Positions 57,594-64,000 of a stretch of DNA of 64,000 nucleotides are shown piece by piece. The notes under the pieces were generated by a model. The model did not search any database. It saw nothing but the letters and a program-made list of their open reading frames with translations, and was not told the DNA's origin. Numbering within the stretch: position 1 is the first letter of the stretch; each line of letters opens with the position of its first letter. The position numbers were made by a program, and so were the translations under genes. This DNA comes from Synechococcus elongatus PCC 11801 (GTDB lineage Bacteria > Cyanobacteriota > Cyanobacteriia > Synechococcales > Synechococcaceae), in NCBI RefSeq assembly GCF_003846445.2, contig NZ_CP030139.2, forward strand, positions 806,001 through 870,000. The letters run 5' to 3'.

Positions 57594-58430
57594 TTACTCG
57601 TCGTCGTGGGCAAAGCGGTTGTAGAGAAAATCCAACGCGTAGTTGCGCAGGTCGTAGTACTGCGGGTCTTCCATAATTCGCTCGCGATCGCGGGGACGCG
57701 GGAAGGGAATTTCCAAAATTTCGCCAATCTTGGCTGATGGACCATTGGTCATCATCACCAAGCGATCGGCAAGGAACAGGGCTTCATCAATGTCGTGGGT
57801 AATCATCAGCACGGTGCAGCGATGATCGTTCCAGATTTTGAGTAGCTCTTCCTGCAACTCCTCCTTGGTAATCGCATCGAGTGCCCCAAACGGCTCATCC
57901 AGAATCAGCACTTCAGGACGAATCGAGAGAGCCCGTGCGATCGCCACCCGTTGTTTCATCCCGCCCGAAATTTGGGTGATTTTCTTATCAGCCGCTTCCG
58001 TCAAGCCAACCATGGCGAGGTGTTCGCGGACTATTTCCCGCTTTTCTCCTTCCCGCATTTGGGGGTTCACACAATCCACTGCGAGGTAGACGTTCTCAAA
58101 GGCTGTCATCCAAGGCAGGAGCGCATAGTTTTGGAACACCACCATGCGATCGGGACCGGGGCGATCGATTTCTTGACCCTTTAAGCGCACGGAACCATAG
58201 GACGGTTGATTGAATCCCGAAACCATGTTCAAGAGCGTTGATTTGCCACAGCCCGAGTGGCCAATCACGCAGATGAATTCGCCTTCTTGAACGGTGAGAT
58301 TAACGCCATCAAGAACGGTGTAGGGTCCTTTAGGTGTCTCGTAGATTTTGGAGACATTCTCGACAACTAGGAAGGGATCACGCCCCGGCGAGGAAAGCGC
58401 CGTCGGCTGATGGTGACGTAGGGTTTGCAT
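57594..58430 (-). CDS. cmpD: Bicarbonate ABC transporter ATP-binding protein CmpD
   Basis: CmpD of 278 residues, one of the two ATPases of BCT1, the high-affinity bicarbonate transporter of the plasma membrane. Motifs are Walker A GHSGCGKST, Q loop VFQNYALLPWMT, signature ISGGMKQR, Walker B LILDEP and switch THD. It pairs with the ATPase half of CmpC. NrtD of the nitrate transporter is the closest alternative; the Cmp call rests on CmpA and the neighbouring rpsD, as in PCC 7942 from memory. The gap to cmpC is 24 bp. Confidence 0.9.
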   Translation of the reverse strand: MQTLRHHQPTALSSPGRDPFLVVENVSKIYETPKGPYTVLDGVNLTVQEGEFICVIGHSGCGKSTLLNMVSGFNQPSYGSVRLKGQEIDRPGPDRMVVFQNYALLPWMTAFENVYLAVDCVNPQMREGEKREIVREHLAMVGLTEAADKKITQISGGMKQRVAIARALSIRPEVLILDEPFGALDAITKEELQEELLKIWNDHRCTVLMITHDIDEALFLADRLVMMTNGPSAKIGEILEIPFPRPRDRERIMEDPQYYDLRNYALDFLYNRFAHDDE

Positions 58431-58454
58431 GACACAAGTCCTCTGGAGGGGAGT

Positions 58455-60449
58455 CTAGGCGGCGATCGCACGAGGCTGATCGAGGGCGATTTCTGCCACG
58501 CTGAAGTCGCGGTGAATTGGCAAGGAGTTGAGGTAGGCGATCGGGTCTTCGGCGTTGAAGGGCACACCATCAAACAGTTCGACGGGTGTGGTGCGCTGAT
58601 AGCTCACGACTTCTGAAAGACCCAGTTCGCGGGCAGCCGTGCTGAAGACACCCACCCGACAAACGCGCTCTAGAATCTCAACCCAGTTGCGGGGGAAGGG
58701 GATATCACCCCAGCGAGCCAGCTGGGTCATGATCCAGAGATGCTCTGTCCGGCTGGGACGGTTGACGCCCGCGCCTGCAAAGCGATGGTGAGGCACCGTC
58801 AGGTCGGGGCTACCATCGGTCGTCTGGCTGAACTGGATGTATTCCTTCGGGCAACTCAGGTAACGGCGATCGCTCAGCAAGTCGCGCAGTTCATCCCAAT
58901 TAGCGGGATCTTCGCAATATTGGCAGGCTTCCAGTAGCGCCTTGACCAAGGCCACATGGCTGTTGGGATAGCGGTTGGCCCAGTCTTCGCGAACACCGAG
59001 CACTTTGCCCGGATGGCCGTTCCAAATCTCGAGGTCGTTGGCGATCGTGAAACCGACGTCTTTCTGAGCGGCCCAAGCGTTCCACGGTTCACCGATGCAG
59101 TAGCCATCGATCGTGCCGTCCTTGAGATCCGCCACCATCTGCGCCGGTGGAATCGTGCGCAATTGCACCTCGCGATCGGGATCGATCTGATTGGCCGCCA
59201 GCCAGTAGCGCAGCAACAGATTATGCATCGAAGCCGGATGGACAATGCCCATGATGTGCTGCTTGTCTGCCGTGCTGCGCAGCAAGTTTCGGAAGTCATC
59301 AACCGTCCGAATGCCCTCGTCGTACAGGGCTTTCGACAGCGTGATGCCATTGCCATTCCGGCTCATGGTCAGTGAAGAGACAATCGGCAGCGGGCGATCG
59401 CCATGCCCCCCGACTGACATCCAAACCGGCATCCCAGAGGGCATCTGAGCAGCATCTAAGTAGTTGCCAGACAGACCATCAACAATGCCGCGCCAACTGG
59501 TTTCCCGTACGAGGCTGACTTCATCCAGCCCATGCTTGGCGAAGAAGCCTTTTTCTTGAGCGACAACCAGCGGTGCGCAGGCCATCAGAGGCACATAGCC
59601 AATTTCGAGGTTGACCTTTTCCAGACCATGCCGCGCCACGGTAGTCACCTTGCGGGCATTGAGTTTCTTGACCCGCTTTTGCTGATTAAGGAAGTAAATG
59701 ATTTCCGATCGCAGACTGTAGTAGCTGGGGTGGTGCACCACATCCATCCGCTTGCGCGGGCGAGGGATATCGACTTCCAAAATGCCGCCAATTTTCGAGC
59801 CGGGGCCGTTGGTCAGCATCACGATCCGGTCAGACAGCAGCACTGCTTCATCAACGTCGTGGGTGACCATCACAGCCGTGACGTGGTTCTCTTCACAAAT
59901 CTGCATCAGCTTTTCTTGCAGATTGCCGCGGGTCAGCGCATCCAGTGCTCCAAAGGGTTCATCCAGCAGCAGCAATTTTGGTCGGGTTGCTAAGCCTCGG
60001 GCGATCGCGACCCGTTGTTTCATCCCACCAGAAAGTTGAGCAGGTGGCTTATCCGCTGCATGCCCCAAGCCCACCAGTTGGATGTGCTCTTCCACGATCG
60101 CTTGCCGTTCTTCTTTCGGCAGATCGCGCAGCACTTCATCAACGGCCAGTGCAATATTTTCGCGCACCGTTAGCCAAGGGAAAAGCGAGTAGTTCTGGAA
60201 GACCACCATCCGGTCTGGCCCTGGTGCTGTGATCTGCTGACCCTCCAGACTGACTGCACCATCTGTCGGTAATTCAAGGCCAGCGATCAGGTTGAGCAGG
60301 GTCGATTTCCCGCAGCCGGAGTGGCCAATCAGCGAGATGAATTCCCCTTGTTTGATTTCCAGATCAATTCCCTTGAGGGCAAGGTATTCATTCCCACCAC
60401 TCAGAGGGAATGATTTTTCAATGTTTTCAACAGCAACAAATAGACTCAT
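58455..60449 (-). CDS. cmpC: Bicarbonate ABC transporter CmpC, ATPase fused to a substrate-binding domain
   Basis: CmpC of 664 residues from the ATG at 60449 (MSLFVAVENIEKSFPLSGG). The first 260 residues are an ABC ATPase (GHSGCGKST, LSGGMKQR, LLLDEP). From about residue 285 a domain homologous to CmpA follows (LEIGYVPLMACAPLVVAQE, AQMPSGMPVW, IGEPWNAWAAQ). It has no signal peptide, so it lies on the cytosolic side and probably regulates transport, as shown for NrtC. Fusion of an ATPase with such a domain is found only in the Nrt/Cmp group. The sequence is nearly that of PCC 7942 CmpC as I remember it. Confidence 0.94.
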   Translation of the reverse strand: MSLFVAVENIEKSFPLSGGNEYLALKGIDLEIKQGEFISLIGHSGCGKSTLLNLIAGLELPTDGAVSLEGQQITAPGPDRMVVFQNYSLFPWLTVRENIALAVDEVLRDLPKEERQAIVEEHIQLVGLGHAADKPPAQLSGGMKQRVAIARGLATRPKLLLLDEPFGALDALTRGNLQEKLMQICEENHVTAVMVTHDVDEAVLLSDRIVMLTNGPGSKIGGILEVDIPRPRKRMDVVHHPSYYSLRSEIIYFLNQQKRVKKLNARKVTTVARHGLEKVNLEIGYVPLMACAPLVVAQEKGFFAKHGLDEVSLVRETSWRGIVDGLSGNYLDAAQMPSGMPVWMSVGGHGDRPLPIVSSLTMSRNGNGITLSKALYDEGIRTVDDFRNLLRSTADKQHIMGIVHPASMHNLLLRYWLAANQIDPDREVQLRTIPPAQMVADLKDGTIDGYCIGEPWNAWAAQKDVGFTIANDLEIWNGHPGKVLGVREDWANRYPNSHVALVKALLEACQYCEDPANWDELRDLLSDRRYLSCPKEYIQFSQTTDGSPDLTVPHHRFAGAGVNRPSRTEHLWIMTQLARWGDIPFPRNWVEILERVCRVGVFSTAARELGLSEVVSYQRTTPVELFDGVPFNAEDPIAYLNSLPIHRDFSVAEIALDQPRAIAA

Positions 60450-60477
60450 GATCAATCCCCCGAGTGTTTGGAAAACC

Positions 60478-61314
60478 TTACATATTGCGTAGAATCCAGC
60501 GTTGAAGCCAAGCCACACAGCGATCGAGTAACAAGCCAACAGCACCGATATAAATCACAGCCAGAATGATGTCGCTGACGTAGTTTTGCTGATAGGCATC
60601 CCAGATAAAAAAGCCGATGCCAACGATGCCAGACATCACGATTTCAGCAGCAATAATTGCCAACCAAGACAAACCGATCGCAATGCGTAGACCCGTGAAG
60701 ATGTAAGGCAGAGCTGCTGGTAAGACAACCTTGATCAGATACTTACTTTTCGACATCCGCAGCACTCGGGCCACGTTGTTGTAGTCCTGGGGAATCTGAC
60801 GAACGCCTTCCGCCGTGTTGATCAAAATGGGCCAAACTGCCGTGATGAAAATGACGAAGATAGCAGCAGGCTGGTTTTGCTGGAAGGCAACCAATGCGAT
60901 CGGCACCCAAGCCAGCGGCGCAATCATGCGCAGGAACTGGAAGAGCGGATCCAACGTGGCATTGAGTGTGCGATTTAAGCCCACCAAGATGCCAACTGAA
61001 ATACCAACAATGGCAGCAATTGAAAAGCCCTGGGCAACCCGCGTCAAGCTGGCGATCGTCTGCCAGAACAGACCTTTATCCAGCCCGCCGCGATCCAAGA
61101 AGGGATAGAGCAGTAATTCCCGCGTTCTCTCCTCTGTGAATAGGCTGAGCGGGCCGGGCAAGCGGGTTGCCCCGCTGCTAGAAAAGATCTGCCAAATGAT
61201 GAGGAAGCCCAAGATTCCTGCTAGCGGTAGCAAGATACCGTCTAGCTTTTGACGCCATTTCTTCAAGCCAGAGGAACGACTGCCGTTTCGTCTTGTTTCC
61301 CGTGCAGTAACCAT
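60478..61314 (-). CDS. cmpB: Bicarbonate ABC transporter permease CmpB
   Basis: CmpB of 278 residues, the membrane permease of BCT1, which works as a dimer. A basic N-terminal tail (RRNGSRSSGLKKWRQK) is followed by about six helices. The EAA-type loop that contacts the ATPases is near residue 190 (VLPAALPYIFTGLRIAIGLSW). It lies between cmpA (53 bp) and cmpC (28 bp) on the minus strand. Confidence 0.93.
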   Translation of the reverse strand: MVTARETRRNGSRSSGLKKWRQKLDGILLPLAGILGFLIIWQIFSSSGATRLPGPLSLFTEERTRELLLYPFLDRGGLDKGLFWQTIASLTRVAQGFSIAAIVGISVGILVGLNRTLNATLDPLFQFLRMIAPLAWVPIALVAFQQNQPAAIFVIFITAVWPILINTAEGVRQIPQDYNNVARVLRMSKSKYLIKVVLPAALPYIFTGLRIAIGLSWLAIIAAEIVMSGIVGIGFFIWDAYQQNYVSDIILAVIYIGAVGLLLDRCVAWLQRWILRNM

Positions 61315-61367
61315 GGTCTTGTCTATCTCCTGATATTGACTGAACTAAAGTTGAGAATTGATGCGCT

Positions 61368-62720
61368 TTAAGCCCGTTTAATCTTCAAGCTCTGGAGATA
61401 CGCTTGCGGATTTTCTGGGTTGTAAGTGATGCCATCAAAGAAGGTCTCGGTACCACGGCTAGAACCTGTTGGAATATCCGCCGCTGGCACGCCCAATTTC
61501 TTGGCGGCTTCTTGCCATAGGTCTTCGCGAGTCACGCGATCATTGAGTTTCTGAGCAGCGGCAATATCCGGTAGTACTTGCTTGTTGAAGCCCCAGCGCA
61601 TCGATTCGATCAGGAACCACAGGGTCAAACCCTTGTAGGGATAGGAGACACTGCCGCGAGGGCTCTTCCAGAAGAGGGGACCAGCCTCAAAGTTGTTGAG
61701 ATCTTTACCATCCGCTCCAACTTTGATTTGACCTTCCAGAATCGGCTGCAAGATCGAAACCGGCACATTGAAGAAGTTCCGACCAGAGAGGATCTTGGCC
61801 ATTTCTGCCCGGTTTTCCCGCTGGTCACACCATTGCTGCGCTTCCATCAAGCCCATCAGTAGGGCGATCGTGGCTTTCGGATGTTTGTCGACCCAGTCCG
61901 CTCGTACGGCGAGGAACTCTTCGGGGTGGAACGGCCACATTTGCCCCGTCAGAGCCGCTTGATAACCGATGCCATCATTGGCAATTCGCGACGGCCAAGG
62001 ATCCCCAGTACTAAAGCAATCGATCGTGCCATTGCGCATGCTTTGCAACGTTTCTGCACTGGGAACAGTCAGGAGCTCAATATCCTGATCGGGATCAATC
62101 CCAGCTGATGCAAACCAGTAGCGAATCCAAAGATCTTGGTTGGCGTTGGGGAAGGTATAAGAGGCCTTGAACTTACGGCCGTTAGTTTGCGGATAGTTCA
62201 GGATAAAGTCGCGATTGGGGGTGAGGTTTAAACCCAGATTCTGGGCTTTGAGCTGATTGGAGACAGCAATGCCATTGCCCTGAGTATTGAGACAAGCCAG
62301 GACATACATGGGTACTTTCTGGCCATTACTGATTGCGCCCTCAGTCAGCAAGGCAGGCATGGGCATTTGCCACTGACCACCATCAATGCCACCGCCAGCG
62401 GAGCCCAAGATAACGTTATCGCGAGCAGCAGCCCAGCTGGCTTGTTTGGAAACTTCAACATCCAAGCCATACTTGGCAAAAAATCCTTTTTCGCGGCCAA
62501 TGATCAGTGGGGCTGATTCAAAAATGGGAATGTAGCCCAATTTGATCGTTTTGACTTCGAGATCACCTGCGCCAGCGGCGATCGGCTGAGTTGTGCTGGA
62601 ACTGCTATCGCCAGTAGATGAAGGAGGGTTACCACAGGCTTTTAGCAAAATAGAACTGGCTGCTGTTGCACCAAGGGTGAACAGAAACTGACGACGATTG
62701 ACTGGACGAAATTCGTTCAT
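61368..62720 (-). CDS. cmpA: Bicarbonate-binding lipoprotein CmpA
   Basis: CmpA of 450 residues from the ATG at 62720 ([19 protein letters not shown]). The start carries a twin-arginine-like RRQFLF motif and a lipobox (SILLKACG), so the protein is exported and lipid-anchored. The mature part is a type II binding protein with [26 protein letters not shown] and [10 protein letters not shown]. The block [18 protein letters not shown] is, from memory, CmpA-like and unlike NrtA. No nirA or narB lies beside it, as would be expected for the nitrate operon. Expression in relatives is induced at low CO2 by CmpR. Confidence 0.93.
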   Translation of the reverse strand: MNEFRPVNRRQFLFTLGATAASSILLKACGNPPSSTGDSSSSTTQPIAAGAGDLEVKTIKLGYIPIFESAPLIIGREKGFFAKYGLDVEVSKQASWAAARDNVILGSAGGGIDGGQWQMPMPALLTEGAISNGQKVPMYVLACLNTQGNGIAVSNQLKAQNLGLNLTPNRDFILNYPQTNGRKFKASYTFPNANQDLWIRYWFASAGIDPDQDIELLTVPSAETLQSMRNGTIDCFSTGDPWPSRIANDGIGYQAALTGQMWPFHPEEFLAVRADWVDKHPKATIALLMGLMEAQQWCDQRENRAEMAKILSGRNFFNVPVSILQPILEGQIKVGADGKDLNNFEAGPLFWKSPRGSVSYPYKGLTLWFLIESMRWGFNKQVLPDIAAAQKLNDRVTREDLWQEAAKKLGVPAADIPTGSSRGTETFFDGITYNPENPQAYLQSLKIKRA

Positions 62721-62818
62721 ACGTCTCCCCCTACATCCCACAACAGGAGATGCTGCTAAAGATGGACAAGTTGTGCAAATTGCTTCACGAGAGGCGCAGA
62801 AACGCTCTGTCTTCCTGA

Positions 62819-62852
62819 CATCTATAGAAAGATGATCTGCTCTCTATAGATG
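62819..62852. promoter_or_regulatory. Perfect 10-bp inverted repeat CATCTATAGA in the cmpA leader region
   Basis: CATCTATAGA (62819-62828) and TCTATAGATG (62843-62852) are exact reverse complements 14 bp apart. A third CTATAGAG copy lies at 62891-62898. The pair is 99-132 bp upstream of the cmpA start codon, a likely place for an operator or a leader hairpin. Confidence 0.65.
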
Positions 62853-62962
62853 CGATCGCTGACTCCCTAAACGGACGCTCCTAGGTTTTCCTATAGAGCT
62901 TAGTCAATGGACTTTGCGCTTTGCATGTAGAGATATTTACGGTCTTTTGACAGGATTACGCA

Positions 62963-62975
62963 AGCGTTAAACGCT
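62963..62975. promoter_or_regulatory. Palindrome AGCGTT-A-AACGCT
   Basis: A perfect 6-bp inverted repeat around one central base, overlapping a TTA-N9-TAA pattern. It is about 245 bp upstream of cmpA and could be a regulator site. Confidence 0.5.
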
Positions 62976-63200
62976 GAAATTGCTCTTATTTTTTCAATCG
63001 CCGAGATAAGTTTTTCTATTCGATAAGCTAAACAATCATCACAATTGAGCTGTTGTAATTATTGCGATGACCAACTCAATCCTCAGTACTGGATTGACTT
63101 AATCGTTCTTATGGCACTTGGGACTCAAGATTGTAGGTAGAATCATGCTTTTAGATGCACCATTGCCCAAAACAATTCAAAAACTAGGAATTTTTAATTG

Positions 63201-63240
63201 TTATTAATCATTGAGTTGAGATGAATTCAATGATTAATAA
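63201..63240. repeat. Perfect 14-bp AT-rich inverted repeat with 12-bp spacer
   Basis: TTATTAATCATTGA (63201-63214) and TCAATGATTAATAA (63227-63240) are exact reverse complements. There is no GC-rich stem and no T-run, so it is not an ordinary terminator. It may be an operator for a large regulator or the trace of a small mobile element. Confidence 0.7.
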
Positions 63241-63550
63241 AGCGATCGCATGCCAAGACCAAAAGGCTTGTCATGAGGTTGCAAGCTGACTGCGATCGCC
63301 CGCCTCTGGGCATCTCTAATCTCTAGCCTCAGGCAGCCGATAAGTTCAGCCACGATACCTATGGGTGTCACTCATTAAGCTATTCACCGCATCAGCAGGG
63401 CCGTAGGACGAGTGCCTGCCAGTGCGTTGCGAGGCTATCAACCTAGTCAACTCGCTCAAGCAGACGTCTCGATCGCGATGAAGCACTGCCCATCCAACCG
63501 TGCTTTTGATTGGGATCAGGGGGAGGATGGTTGCAACCGCTGTAGATGCA

Positions 63551-63589
63551 CAAACAACAACAGCCCCCACCCAAAGGCAGGAGCTGTTG
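63551..63589 (-). terminator. Terminator of rpsD
   Basis: Read leftward, CAACAGCTCCTGCC (63589-63576) pairs at all 14 positions, with three G-U pairs, with GGTGGGGGCTGTTG (63571-63558) around a 4-base loop. TTGTTTG follows. It lies 24 bp after the rpsD stop. Confidence 0.78.
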
Positions 63590-63613
63590 CGGTCAGAGTA
63601 AGGGGTGGGGAGT

Positions 63614-64000
63614 CTACACTTTGCGCGAGTAGTACTCGACCACCAGTAGTTCGTTAATTTGCAGCGCAACCCATTCGCGCTCGCAATTACCGGTCACTTT
63701 TGCTTCGAGCTTGTTTTTGTCAAGGTCGAGGTGCACAGGCACGTTAGAGAGACCTGGGTATTCCAGGTTGGCCGTCACCAGTTTGCGAGAGGCTTCTCGC
63801 TGACGAACTCCAATCACTTCACCGGGGCGGCAGTTGTAGCTCGCAATGTCCACGACGCGGCCATTGACCGTGATGTGGCCGTGGTTGACCAGCTGACGAG
63901 CACCCGGGATCGTGGGCGCAAAGCCAAGACGAAAGATGATGTTGTCAAGGCGCATTTCCATCAGCTGCAGCAAGTTGGTCCCGGTGGACCCTTGCATACG
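63614..64000 (-). CDS. rpsD: 30S ribosomal protein S4, C-terminal part (cut by window edge)
   Basis: The frame runs off the right edge; about 128 residues of S4 (usually about 202) are visible. The S4 RNA-binding core is clear: [20 protein letters not shown], then [20 protein letters not shown]4 binds 16S rRNA early in small-subunit assembly. As I recall, rpsD also neighbours cmpA in PCC 7942, which supports the Cmp call. Confidence 0.97.
   Translation of the reverse strand, partial: RMQGSTGTNLLQLMEMRLDNIIFRLGFAPTIPGARQLVNHGHITVNGRVVDIASYNCRPGEVIGVRQREASRKLVTANLEYPGLSNVPVHLDLDKNKLEAKVTGNCEREWVALQINELLVVEYYSRKV

Larger units (their letters stand above)
62721..63613 (-). promoter_or_regulatory. 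cmpA upstream region, 893 bp without a gene
   Basis: No coding frame is convincing. It should contain the cmp promoter and CmpR sites; CmpR sites known from PCC 7942 follow a TTA-N7/8-TAA rule, and one similar but N9 copy (62956-62970) is seen. Four structured elements stand out: inverted repeats at 62819-62852, 62963-62975 and 63201-63240, and the rpsD terminator at 63551-63589. The rest (63241-63550) shows two HIP1 palindromes and nothing else I can support. Confidence 0.72.

Noticed and set aside
57594-62720. Assignment of the transporter as nrtABCD (nitrate)
   Set aside because: CmpA-like blocks ([11 protein letters not shown]), the neighbouring rpsD and the absence of nirA and narB favour the bicarbonate transporter. 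The NrtA I remember has different sequence at these places. A tree of CmpA and NrtA would settle it.
63346-63669. Open frames on both strands in the 3' region of rpsD
   Set aside because: They overlap rpsD and its terminator and show no protein-like sequence.

Overview
The window comes from a unicellular cyanobacterium of the Synechococcus elongatus clade (PCC 7942/6301-like). Three things point there. The palindrome GCGATCGC (HIP1) is extremely frequent. The carboxysome and Rubisco genes are beta-type with form IB Rubisco (ccmK2-ccmL-ccmM-ccmN-ccmO-rbcL-rbcS). The proteins match what I remember of PCC 7942 closely but not identically; CcmM, for example, has many substitutions and one extra N-terminal residue. 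I therefore read it as a near relative rather than PCC 7942 itself. No rRNA, tRNA, CRISPR array, insertion sequence or prophage was seen.

Layout. 0-9.8 kb holds metabolic genes: the end of nadB, a MoxR/DUF58/transglutaminase operon, argJ, a metallophosphoesterase, leuC, a DUF985 cupin and dcd. 9.9-19.7 kb is a six-gene minus-strand cluster that looks like one operon: a parvulin foldase, a type I secretion ABC exporter, its HlyD adaptor, a methyltransferase and two GT4 glycosyltransferase genes. It is poorer in HIP1 and looks AT-richer in its downstream part. 19.8-37 kb is mostly housekeeping: acsF, ubiX, an RNase II/R-family protein with a degenerate active site, phoU, the 29-residue psaM, an anti-sigma kinase, menD, argC, ribBA, a cyclophilin and purK. 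Several cyanobacterial proteins of unknown function sit among them, one with a 19-residue tandem repeat.

38-47 kb carries rbcS, rbcL, ccmO, ccmN, ccmM, ccmL, ccmK2, chlN and chlL, all on the minus strand. 47-57 kb has an SLH lipoprotein, topA, ndhB, an ABC ATPase, a TauE-type permease, a YbjN-like protein, a lipoate-ligase-like protein and leuA. 57.6-62.7 kb is cmpABCD, the BCT1 bicarbonate transporter, followed by a regulatory region of about 0.9 kb and rpsD.

How the genes work together. The right half gathers much of the CO2-concentrating mechanism: high-affinity bicarbonate uptake (Cmp), the NDH-1 core subunit NdhB, the carboxysome shell and scaffold (Ccm) and Rubisco. The most notable observations are the secretion plus glycan operon, the catalytically degenerate RNB protein, a perfect 206-bp duplication between two Rubisco-binding modules of ccmM, and several strong inverted repeats in the cmpA and ccmK2 upstream regions.
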